Assembly: GCA_902614235.1 (NCBI GenBank) | Contig: CACMKG010000003.1 | Location: 56,522-120,521, forward strand | DNA: 64,000 nucleotides | Direction of reading: 5' to 3' | DNA from: an uncultured SAR86 cluster bacterium | Lineage (GTDB): Bacteria; Pseudomonadota; Gammaproteobacteria; Magnimaribacterales; AG-339-G14 | Shown: one piece after another, positions 26,056-33,183 of the stretch | How the letters are laid out: the number at the start of each line of letters is the position of its first letter | How positions within the stretch are numbered: position 1 is the first letter of the stretch | Translations under genes and position numbers: made by a program | Notes under the pieces: model-generated | Told to the model about the DNA's origin: nothing | Databases searched by the model: none | Seen by the model: only the letters and a program-made list of their open reading frames with translations

Positions 26056-26928
26056 ATGAGATATAAAATTGGAATTGTAGGTAAAGGGTTTGTTGGGTCA
26101 GCGGTTGCTCATGGTTTTTCCTCGGCAGTTGGATATGACGCAAGAATTTTAATTTACGATAAGGATCCTAAAAAAAGATTAAATTCTTTAGATGAGGTAG
26201 TAAGTCAATCTGATATAGTTTTTATTTCTGTTCCAACCCCTTCAGATGAAAATGGTTTTATAAACTTAGATATTCTAGATTTCTGCTTGAATGAAATAAA
26301 TGAAAAATGCATTAAAAATAATTCGTTTAATTCTATTTACCTAATCAGATCCACAGTTGTTCCTGGAACAACTGCTATGTTCCAAAAAAAATACAAGAAG
26401 CTTAAATTAGTTTTTAATCCTGAATTCTTGACTGAAAGATCTGCGCATTTTGATTTTATTTCTCAAACACGAATCGTATTGGGAGGAAAAAATAAAGATA
26501 TTTCTCTTGTTAAAAAACTTTATCAGGACAGATTTGGAAAAAATTTAACAATTATGGAAACCAGTTTTCAAACAGCAGAGTTAATTAAATATGTTTGCAA
26601 TAACTTTTTTGCTTTAAAAGTTTCTTTTTTAAATGAAATGAAATTAATAAGCGATTCTGTTGAAGCAGATTGGGAAGAGGTTTTAGAAGGTTTTTTAAGA
26701 GATGGAAGAGTAGGAAGTTCGCATTCTCAAGTACCTGGACCTGACGGCAAATACGGATTTGGCGGCAGCTGTTTTCCTAAAGATATTCAAGCAATGATAA
26801 ATTTTGGGGATTCAAAGAACATTGATTTAGCTACTTTAAAAGGAGCATGGAAAACAAATTTAAAAGTTAGACCTGAAAAAGATTGGGAAGAATTAATAGG
26901 AAGAGCAGTTTCAAAAAAATTAAAATAA
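26056..26928 (+). CDS. UDP-glucose/GDP-mannose dehydrogenase family, short form
   Basis: Members of this family oxidise a nucleotide sugar twice at C6 to the uronic acid. The protein is only 290 residues. It holds the NAD-binding domain (GIVGKGFVGSAVAHGF, residues 6-21), VPTPSDENG, STVVPGTT and NPEFLTERSA. The central dimerisation domain has the catalytic cysteine Cys239 in GFGGSCFPKD. The usual C-terminal UDP-binding domain of about 120 residues is missing, and the gene ends shortly before tRNA-Leu. Short forms of this family exist, so this need not be a broken gene, but truncation by recombination at the tRNA is the alternative. Its product could feed the glucuronate epimerase at 43805. Confidence 0.8.
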   Translation: MRYKIGIVGKGFVGSAVAHGFSSAVGYDARILIYDKDPKKRLNSLDEVVSQSDIVFISVPTPSDENGFINLDILDFCLNEINEKCIKNNSFNSIYLIRSTVVPGTTAMFQKKYKKLKLVFNPEFLTERSAHFDFISQTRIVLGGKNKDISLVKKLYQDRFGKNLTIMETSFQTAELIKYVCNNFFALKVSFLNEMKLISDSVEADWEEVLEGFLRDGRVGSSHSQVPGPDGKYGFGGSCFPKDIQAMINFGDSKNIDLATLKGAWKTNLKVRPEKDWEELIGRAVSKKLK

Positions 26929-26937
26929 TTTTATCAA

Positions 26938-27024
26938 GCCCGGGTGGTGGAATTGGTAGACACAAGGGACTTAAAATCCCTCGAAGGCGACTTCGTGCCG
27001 GTTCAAGTCCGGCCCCGGGTACCA
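26938..27024 (+). tRNA. tRNA-Leu (anticodon TAA)
   Basis: This is an 87-base class II tRNA including an encoded CCA. The acceptor GCCCGGG pairs with CCCGGGT (one G-U pair), and the anticodon stem AGGGA/TCCCT closes a CTTAAAA loop with TAA at 26972-26974. A long variable arm (CGAAGGCGACTTCG) is as expected for leucine, and the T arm holds GGTTCAAGTCC. The discriminator A and CCA occupy 27021-27024. In many gammaproteobacteria this tRNA lies next to tRNA-Cys; here 3.9 kb of sugar genes separate them. Confidence 0.95.
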
Positions 27025-27026
27025 AA

Positions 27027-27173
27027 TTAAGGTTTAAAAGCAGAACCACAAAACATCTCTTTTAATTCTTCCTTATAAATATTTTTTTCGAAAGGAGTAT
27101 TTGAATTAAAAATTTTTTTCTCTTTTATTAAAAATTGTCCTGATGCACCCACATAACTATTAAAATATTTATA
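27027..27173 (-). pseudogene. 48-codon remnant of a protein gene against tRNA-Leu
   Basis: Read leftward, this interval is open for 48 codons to a TAA at 27027-27029, three bases past the tRNA CCA. The translation contains NSYVGASGQFLIKEKKIF, then a charged stretch and a terminal EMFCGSAFKP. It looks like a real protein C-terminus rather than random AT-rich sequence. There is no start codon at its beginning, and an in-frame stop lies just upstream at 27174-27176. It is probably the tail of a gene otherwise lost, perhaps of a glycan enzyme; the family is not recognised with confidence. It overlaps the promoter region of the plus-strand gene at 27190. Confidence 0.45.
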
Positions 27174-27176
27174 TTA

Positions 27177-27182
27177 TATAAT
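27177..27182 (+). promoter_or_regulatory. -10 box giving a leaderless transcript for the 27190 gene
   Basis: TATAAT ends seven bases before the ATG at 27190. Transcription should start at or one base before the ATG, and no ribosome-binding site is visible. The spacing is the same as for lapA. Confidence 0.5.
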
Positions 27183-27189
27183 GTAGAAA

Positions 27190-28971
27190 ATGTTAAATAT
27201 AGAAATTGAACAATTTGATAAAGAGGGATACGTTCTTCTAAAAAATTCTATTTCCGATAAAGATCTAAAAATTCTTAAAAATAATCAGGACTCTATTTTT
27301 TCAGAATATCGTTTTGGAGAAAGAGGAAAGGCAATCAAAAGAACAGAAAAATTCTACCAATCAAAAGTCTTTTTTGATGAATCTTCAAAGGTAAGAGTAG
27401 ATGGTATTCCCCTTAATCATAGGATTTTTAAAGGTCAAGGCAGTCCAATTCTTACCGATACTTCAAACATTTTTTACGGTAAAAGAGCAAGTAAAAATTT
27501 ATCTCATCTGGATGAGAATGTTTTACCTTCAATCTTTAACAAAAACACAATGACAAAGATAAAAGAAATTTTAGGATCATCAAGCCTTGCTTTTTTAGAA
27601 GGCTCGGTGAATAGAATTTACCCTGGATATTCAGGAGAAAATAAAATAATGCATCTTGATACTTATGGATTTACATACGAAAATAAAAAAATTTTAAGTG
27701 AGGAAGATTTTTTCGTTAATGTTTTGTTTTTTATCAATGGAACTGGTCAAGGCAAATCTCCTACTAAAATAATTCCTGGTAGTCATAAGTATTACAATAC
27801 TCTTAATAAAATAGTAGCTAAAAGTTTGAAGCTTAATCCTAGATTAAATTGCATTCATCAAAGAGAATTATATGAGGAACTTCTACCAGAAAATTTGAAG
27901 AAAAAGATAATTTCAGTTGTTGCAGAACCGGGAGATGTTTTAGTGATAAATTCAAATTTAGTTCATGGAATTTCAGCTAATACAAATGATGAAGACGTAA
28001 GAGAAGCAGTAATTTTAAATTTTTGTGATGGTAAAAAAAATACTTTTGGAAAATTCAGATCTAAAGAAGAATTTTATAATTTAAGAAGAAAACTACTTTC
28101 ATACAAAATTATAATTAAAGGCAAAGAAAGTACTTTTTATTTAAAAAAAATATTTTTAAAAATAACACATCAATTAAAACTTTTTAAAGCTAAGATTCTG
28201 CGTATTTCTAGCCTGAAGAAAAAGAAAAATATTAAAAGGCTTCCCCTTGAAAAAATGCCCTTTTTAAATTTAGGAAGCGGTCCTCTATGGAAAGATCCTA
28301 TGACGGTTGGATTGGATATAAATGGAGAAGTAGAAAAATTTGGAACGCATATTAAAAATAAGTGCGATATGGAATTTGATTTATCAAGTTTTGATAAGAT
28401 GCCTTTTCAAGATAACAGATTTGATGGAGTTTATTCTTCTCACTGTTTTGAGCACTTGAGGGATAGAAATGCAAAACATCTCATGGGGGATATAAGGAGA
28501 ATTTTAAAACCAGGAGGATGTTTTAGAGTTACTGTCCCTAACATTGATTTATATTTTAAAAATTATGATGAGAGAAATCTTTCTTTTTTCAATTGGATTA
28601 AAGATAAGGATGTTTATAAATATGATTCCTGGTTGAGATTTATTACAAGAGAATTTGCTGGACCAGTGGTTGATGATTATTCTGACGACTTTTTAATAGA
28701 ACTTTATGAAAGCAAAGGAAGTAACGAATATAAAATTTTTTTTGGAGAAGAATCAGATAAATGTTCCGTAAAAGAGAGATTAATACCTGATTTACATAAA
28801 ACCTTTTGGACACCTAATAAAATGATAGGCTTTTTGAAAGAACAAGGATTTTCAAGAGCTTACGAAACTTCAAGGTTTGAAAGTGATATTCCCTATTTTT
28901 GTCAAAAGACAAATACTTCTTTTAATCATACTAGGCCACACATAAGTATGTATATTGAAGGTATAAAATAA
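27190..28971 (+). CDS. Fusion of PhyH-type dioxygenase and SAM methyltransferase
   Basis: This 593-residue protein joins two enzymes. Residues 1 to about 300 look like a phytanoyl-CoA dioxygenase (PhyH) domain, an Fe(II)/2-oxoglutarate hydroxylase. It has the opening FDKEGYVLLKN, the iron ligands His155 and Asp157 in MHLDTYG, the distal His259 in NLVHG and Arg271 for 2-oxoglutarate. Residues from about 355 form a class I methyltransferase with FLNLGSG, LDINGE, SSHCFEHL and ILKPGGCFRVTVPN. A lysine-rich helical linker joins them. It heads the nonulosonic island and lies 12 bases before a NeuB-like gene, so hydroxylation plus methylation of a sugar or glycan end is a fair guess. Substrate unknown. 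Confidence 0.75.
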   Translation: MLNIEIEQFDKEGYVLLKNSISDKDLKILKNNQDSIFSEYRFGERGKAIKRTEKFYQSKVFFDESSKVRVDGIPLNHRIFKGQGSPILTDTSNIFYGKRASKNLSHLDENVLPSIFNKNTMTKIKEILGSSSLAFLEGSVNRIYPGYSGENKIMHLDTYGFTYENKKILSEEDFFVNVLFFINGTGQGKSPTKIIPGSHKYYNTLNKIVAKSLKLNPRLNCIHQRELYEELLPENLKKKIISVVAEPGDVLVINSNLVHGISANTNDEDVREAVILNFCDGKKNTFGKFRSKEEFYNLRRKLLSYKIIIKGKESTFYLKKIFLKITHQLKLFKAKILRISSLKKKKNIKRLPLEKMPFLNLGSGPLWKDPMTVGLDINGEVEKFGTHIKNKCDMEFDLSSFDKMPFQDNRFDGVYSSHCFEHLRDRNAKHLMGDIRRILKPGGCFRVTVPNIDLYFKNYDERNLSFFNWIKDKDVYKYDSWLRFITREFAGPVVDDYSDDFLIELYESKGSNEYKIFFGEESDKCSVKERLIPDLHKTFWTPNKMIGFLKEQGFSRAYETSRFESDIPYFCQKTNTSFNHTRPHISMYIEGIK

Positions 28972-28983
28972 TAAAGTAACAAA

Positions 28984-29817
28984 TTGAATACAAAAGTAAT
29001 TGCTGAAATAGGTTGGAATCATATGGGAGATAATGATCTAGCTGAAAAAATGATTTTTGAAGCGAAAAATAGTGGCGCAGATATAGTAAAATTTCAATAT
29101 TGGAATCCTAAATTATTAAGAAAGGGTTCTTGGGATCAAGATGGCAGGAGGGAAATTTATGAAAAGGCAGCTTTAAGCGAAGATAAAATAAATTTTTTAA
29201 AGAGTTCTGCAAAAGATAATAAATGTAGTTTTTTGATAAGTGTCTTTGGAACTAAAGGTGCAATGCTTATAAAAAATATGGGTATTGAAACTATTAAAAT
29301 ACCATCCCATGAAATAGCTAATGAGAAATTGTTAAAATTTTGCTCGTTGAATTTTAAAGAAATATTTTTGTCCGCAGGTGCCGCATCTTCTAAAGAAGTA
29401 ATTAAAGCAGTAAGGATTTTAAAAGCTTCAGATTGTATTTTTTTTCTCATGCATTGTGTATCTTCATATCCTTGCCCCGAGGAAAATTCAAATTTATTAA
29501 GAATAAATTGGTTAAAGACAATTCATGATAGAGTTGGTCTAAGTGATCACACTCAAGGATTAATTTCACCCAGCATAGCAGTTAGTATGGGTGCTGAGGT
29601 TATAGAAAAACATTTTACAATAAATAAAAACTTACCTGGAAGAGATAATAAATTTGCTTTGGATCCAAGTGAATTTAGGATGATGACTAAAAATATCCTC
29701 TCAACGGAAAAGGCTCTAATTAATCACGGTATAGAAAATCAAGAGATTGAATTAGATACAATAAATAATTATAGAGGAAGATGGGAACCACAAGATTACA
29801 AAAATACAGATGAGTAA
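28984..29817 (+). CDS. NeuB-family sialic-acid-like synthase lacking the SAF domain
   Basis: NeuB enzymes condense phosphoenolpyruvate with a six-carbon sugar to form a nine-carbon nonulosonic acid. This copy has 277 residues, starting at TTG 28984 (no upstream ATG). It covers only the TIM barrel: VIAEIGWNHMGD, VKFQYWNPKLL, FLISVFGTKGA, IKIPSHEIAN, LSDHTQG and EKHFTINKNLPGRDNKFALDP. The C-terminal antifreeze-like SAF domain that completes the active site in normal NeuB dimers is absent, unlike the paralogue at 34985. It may act on a different substrate or pair with another subunit. It overlaps the following glycosyltransferase gene by 8 bases. Confidence 0.8.
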   Translation: MNTKVIAEIGWNHMGDNDLAEKMIFEAKNSGADIVKFQYWNPKLLRKGSWDQDGRREIYEKAALSEDKINFLKSSAKDNKCSFLISVFGTKGAMLIKNMGIETIKIPSHEIANEKLLKFCSLNFKEIFLSAGAASSKEVIKAVRILKASDCIFFLMHCVSSYPCPEENSNLLRINWLKTIHDRVGLSDHTQGLISPSIAVSMGAEVIEKHFTINKNLPGRDNKFALDPSEFRMMTKNILSTEKALINHGIENQEIELDTINNYRGRWEPQDYKNTDE

Positions 29818-30490
29818 AGATAGAAGCTTCAGTGTTCTAATTAGAACAAAAAATGAAGAAAGGTGGATTGGACATGCGATTCAATCAATTATTGATTTTA
29901 TACCCAAAAATGAAATCATTATAATAGATAATAATTCTTCCGATGAAACGCTATCAATAGTTTCAAGCTTTAAGAAAGATCCTAGCTACAATGATAAGGA
30001 TTCAAATTATACGAGTATTAGTGTTTTAAATATTCAAGAATACACACCTGGAAAAGCGATTAACATGGGAGTTGAGAAAGCCTCTTTCGAAAATATAATG
30101 ATTATGTCTAGCCATTGTGTTTTAAAAAAGATAAATCTTACAAATATAGAAAAAGAACTAATTAAATTCGATGCTATATTTGGCAATCAAATTCCAATTT
30201 ACAATGGGAAAAAAATACAAAAAAGGTATGTTTGGAGTCATTTCGCAGAAAATCAAGAAATCAATATGTTCTCAGAAATGGAAAACAGGTATTTTTTTCA
30301 TAATGCAATTTCTTTTTTTAAAAAAGATACTTTAATTAAAAACAAATTCAATGAGTTTCTCACAGGTAAAGAAGACAGATATTGGGCAAGAGATATAATT
30401 GAAAAGGGAGGAAAAATATTATATTCCCCTGAAATTCTAGTTGATCATCACTACACGAAAAACGGAAATACTTGGAAAGGGATTGGTTAA
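29810..30490 (+). CDS. Glycosyltransferase family 2
   Basis: This is a 226-residue GT-A fold glycosyltransferase. It has FSVLIRTKNEERWIGHAIQS at the N-terminus and the nucleotide-sugar-binding IIIIDNNSSDETL. Later come YTPGKAINMGVEKAS and MSSHCVL where the DXD-type metal site would be, with Ser-His in place of Asp-x-Asp. The end carries GKEDRYWARDII. The altered DXD position is notable and might reduce metal dependence. It lies between a NeuB-like and a NeuA gene, so it may transfer the sugar they make. It has no membrane helix. The acceptor and donor are unknown. Confidence 0.8.
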   Translation: MSKDRSFSVLIRTKNEERWIGHAIQSIIDFIPKNEIIIIDNNSSDETLSIVSSFKKDPSYNDKDSNYTSISVLNIQEYTPGKAINMGVEKASFENIMIMSSHCVLKKINLTNIEKELIKFDAIFGNQIPIYNGKKIQKRYVWSHFAENQEINMFSEMENRYFFHNAISFFKKDTLIKNKFNEFLTGKEDRYWARDIIEKGGKILYSPEILVDHHYTKNGNTWKGIG

Positions 30491-31208
30491 AAAAAAATTA
30501 AATATTTTGGGGATTACTCTTGCCAGAGGGGGTTCAAAGTCAATTCCAGAAAAAAATATAGCAGATTTGAATGGCTTGCCTCTTATTTATTATACAATCA
30601 ATGAAGCTAAAAAATCTTCACTAATCTCTGATTATATTGTTTCAACAGACTCCAAGAAAATAGCTAAAGTTGCGAGAAAATTTGGAGCTGAAATCCCATT
30701 TATAAGACCCAAAAATATCTCTACTGATACAGCTTCTTCTCTTTCTGGCCTTAAGCATGCTGTTAATTTTATGGAAAGAAAAAAAAATATAACTTATGAC
30801 TATGTAATAGAACTTATGTGTACTAATCCTTTAAAGACTTTAGAAGATATAGATAAATGTATTAAAAAAATTGTTAGGTCTAAATCTGATTCTGTCATTG
30901 CGATGCATCAGTTAGAGGATCATCACCCGGCTAGAATAAAAAAAATAGTTAAAGATAAGATTATAGATTTCTGTATTGATGAAAAAAATGAATCTAGAAG
31001 ACAAGATTTAAAACCTAAAGCTTATATTAGAAGTGGATCAATATACTGTATGAAGAGAGATTATTTGATGAAACAAAACCGAAGATATGGAGGCTCTGAC
31101 AGCAGGCCTTATATTCTTCCGCCAGAAAGAACAATAAATATAGATACACCTTATGATCTAGAGATAGCTAGGTTAATGATTTTAGATTTAAATAAACTTC
31201 TAAAATGA
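30483..31208 (+). CDS. neuA: CMP-N-acylneuraminate cytidylyltransferase (NeuA type)
   Basis: NeuA activates a nonulosonic acid with CTP, giving the CMP sugar used by sialyltransferase-like enzymes. The protein is 241 residues from TTG 30483, where a GGAAAGGGA sits upstream. An in-frame ATG at 30441 would make a 50-base overlap and adds residues with no family match, so it is less likely. The signature is LARGGSKSIPEKNIADLNGLP, the CTP-binding loop. DYVIELMCTNPLKTLEDID and the later NIDTPYDLEIAR are also typical. It overlaps the next gene by 4 bases. Whether the substrate is sialic, legionaminic or another acid cannot be read. Confidence 0.88.
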   Translation: MVKKKLNILGITLARGGSKSIPEKNIADLNGLPLIYYTINEAKKSSLISDYIVSTDSKKIAKVARKFGAEIPFIRPKNISTDTASSLSGLKHAVNFMERKKNITYDYVIELMCTNPLKTLEDIDKCIKKIVRSKSDSVIAMHQLEDHHPARIKKIVKDKIIDFCIDEKNESRRQDLKPKAYIRSGSIYCMKRDYLMKQNRRYGGSDSRPYILPPERTINIDTPYDLEIARLMILDLNKLLK

Positions 31209-32167
31209 ACATACTTTGTATTACGCCTGTCAAGCATTTACCTAGTGTTGAAAAAAACTTAAAAATGCTCGGAAATTTAAAAATATATGAAGATGTTTTT
31301 ATTGAAGAAATAAAAGACGAATTCGCTGAAGCTGAAGTTATATTTACTAATCCTAATAAAGCTAAATTTTTTCTAGGAAAGGAAGTACTTGATTTATCTC
31401 CAAAGCTTAAAATTATATGTACTGCTTCAACAGGAACGAATCATATAGACATGGAACTAATGAAAAAAAATGACATAGAAGTGATTTCCATCACAAAAGA
31501 GTTAAGTGTCATAGAAAATATTTCTTCGACAGCCGAACATGCCTTGGCTTTAACCTTGAGTTCTTTAAGAAATTTGCCAAGTTCATTTGAAGATGTAAAA
31601 AATGGAAATTGGGACTATACAAAATATATTGGAAGGCAATTAGATCATTTAAAAATTGGAGTAATAGGTTATGGAAGGCTTGGAAAAATGTATTCCCGAT
31701 TCATGAAACCCTTGGCTAAAGAAATAACTTTTTATGATCCATATGTGCGTGAACATGAAACTTGGATTAAAAAAGAAGAAGATCTGGAAAATTTATTTAC
31801 TACCTCAGACATAATATCACTTCACATACATGTTACCCAAGAAACTACTAAATTGATTGATGAAAAGTTATTGAGAAAAGCAAAAAAAAATCTAATTCTT
31901 GTCAATACTTCAAGAGGAGAAATTATAGAGGAGAAAAATTTATTATCTTTTTTAAAAAAAAATAAATTTTCTAAATATGCTACGGATGTATTGTCTGATG
32001 AAACCAAAACTATAAAAAAATCAGATAATAAAATAATCCAATTCGCTAAAGATTCAAATCAGGTGATAGTAACTCCCCATATAGGCGGCATGACGGAAGA
32101 AGCTCAAAAGATAGCTTATAATCATGCAGTTAAAGTTTTAAAGGATTTTATCAACAGATCTTTTTAA
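31205..32167 (+). CDS. D-isomer-specific 2-hydroxyacid dehydrogenase
   Basis: This is a 320-residue NAD-dependent dehydrogenase of the D-2-hydroxyacid family. The nucleotide-binding loop is IGVIGYGRLGKMYSRF (about residues 148-163). The catalytic Arg is in VNTSRGEIIEE, and the catalytic His is in TPHIGGMTEEAQ. The N-terminal catalytic half has CTASTGTNHIDM. Such genes occur in several surface-sugar loci, where they may reduce or oxidise the 2-keto acid end of a sugar-derived acid. Here it sits directly after neuA with a 4-base overlap, which suggests a role in the nonulosonic branch. The precise substrate is not known. Confidence 0.85.
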   Translation: MNILCITPVKHLPSVEKNLKMLGNLKIYEDVFIEEIKDEFAEAEVIFTNPNKAKFFLGKEVLDLSPKLKIICTASTGTNHIDMELMKKNDIEVISITKELSVIENISSTAEHALALTLSSLRNLPSSFEDVKNGNWDYTKYIGRQLDHLKIGVIGYGRLGKMYSRFMKPLAKEITFYDPYVREHETWIKKEEDLENLFTTSDIISLHIHVTQETTKLIDEKLLRKAKKNLILVNTSRGEIIEEKNLLSFLKKNKFSKYATDVLSDETKTIKKSDNKIIQFAKDSNQVIVTPHIGGMTEEAQKIAYNHAVKVLKDFINRSF

Positions 32168-32172
32168 AAAAA

Positions 32173-33183
32173 ATGTTCTTTTTAAAAAAATATTTTGAGA
32201 AAGTATACGATGGTAAATTATTTTATTTTTTACTGAAGATATTAATTTTCCTTCTAGAACTAAACAAATCTTTCCTTTATGAATTGTCTCAAGCGAAAAT
32301 CTTTAGAATTAGAGCATCAATTAGAATTCTTAAATTAAATTATAAAATTAATTTTAAAAAACTTAATTTTAAGGAAGCCTATAGAAGCAAGATAGAATTT
32401 ATTTTAGCTTCGTATGATCAACCTGATTTATTTTCAAGAGAAAGCCTAGATAATTATCTGAGCATAATAAATCAAAAAGATTTTTTAGAGGCTTTAGAAA
32501 TTAAAAAAGAAGAAATTAACCAAATTAATTCTCATTCAAAAGAAATAGATTTTCCATTTTTAAAAAACAAAATAGATTTAAATAATATTTTATATATTGG
32601 CCCTGCTTCAAAAGAAGAAGATCTGAAATTATTAAATTCTTTTGATTTAATTGTTTTTAATAAGCCACTTAATCAGAAAGTTGAAATTGACTCAGCAAAA
32701 ATAATGATGGTTCTCAACAATATATTTTCTATAGAAAAGAAAAAAGAGATTTTAAAGTGGCTTGAAGCAAACCAAAATGCAAAAATAGTAAGTCCACAAA
32801 ATATAAGCGAAGATTTAAAGGCTGATCCCTTTTTTAATCTTTTGCCTACTTTTCCAGAATGCTCTAGTTTAATGGGATTACAAAGATCTCTTCTTGCTAT
32901 CAATTATTTTTATAATTATCAAAAGTTAGAAATTAAAGGTTTTGACTTCTCTTTGTCCCAAAAACCATATAATGACTGGTATCCGTCAATAATGAGAGAT
33001 TCAAAAAAAAATGACTTTAGTTCTAGAATAATTCAATCAAATTTTGAACATGATTTGGCTTTTAATATACTGTTCGTAAGGAAATTTAGCAGTAAATATC
33101 CTAATCTCAAGGGCAAGGTTATAGATATATCAAAACTTAATATAATGGAAAATCTTATACTTTTTAAAAATATCCATGGATAG
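32173..33183 (+). CDS. Uncharacterised protein of glycan locus, possible glycosyltransferase
   Basis: The protein is 336 residues and I do not recognise its family. The N-terminus (about 1-60) is basic with one hydrophobic stretch (FYFLLKILIFLLELN) that could anchor it to the membrane. The middle has a Rossmann-like run, NNILYIGPASKEEDLKLLNSFDLIVFNKPL. The C-terminal part has LEIKGFDFSLSQKPYNDWYP and later FEHDLAFNILFVRKF. A G-x-D-F strand-end followed by a conserved His-Asp is reminiscent of sialyltransferase-like GT-B or variant GT-A enzymes, but this is a weak visual likeness. Its place after neuA and before the ABC exporter (8-base overlap) fits a transferase using the CMP sugar. That is inference. 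Confidence 0.5.
   Translation: MFFLKKYFEKVYDGKLFYFLLKILIFLLELNKSFLYELSQAKIFRIRASIRILKLNYKINFKKLNFKEAYRSKIEFILASYDQPDLFSRESLDNYLSIINQKDFLEALEIKKEEINQINSHSKEIDFPFLKNKIDLNNILYIGPASKEEDLKLLNSFDLIVFNKPLNQKVEIDSAKIMMVLNNIFSIEKKKEILKWLEANQNAKIVSPQNISEDLKADPFFNLLPTFPECSSLMGLQRSLLAINYFYNYQKLEIKGFDFSLSQKPYNDWYPSIMRDSKKNDFSSRIIQSNFEHDLAFNILFVRKFSSKYPNLKGKVIDISKLNIMENLILFKNIHG

Noticed and set aside
23047..26937. Prophage or integrative element between the tRNAs
   Set aside because: There is no integrase, no phage structural gene and no visible duplicate of a tRNA 3' end; all four genes are sugar enzymes.
26883..27065. Open frames on both strands across tRNA-Leu (about 60 codons each)
   Set aside because: They run straight through a well-formed tRNA gene and their translations have no family features.
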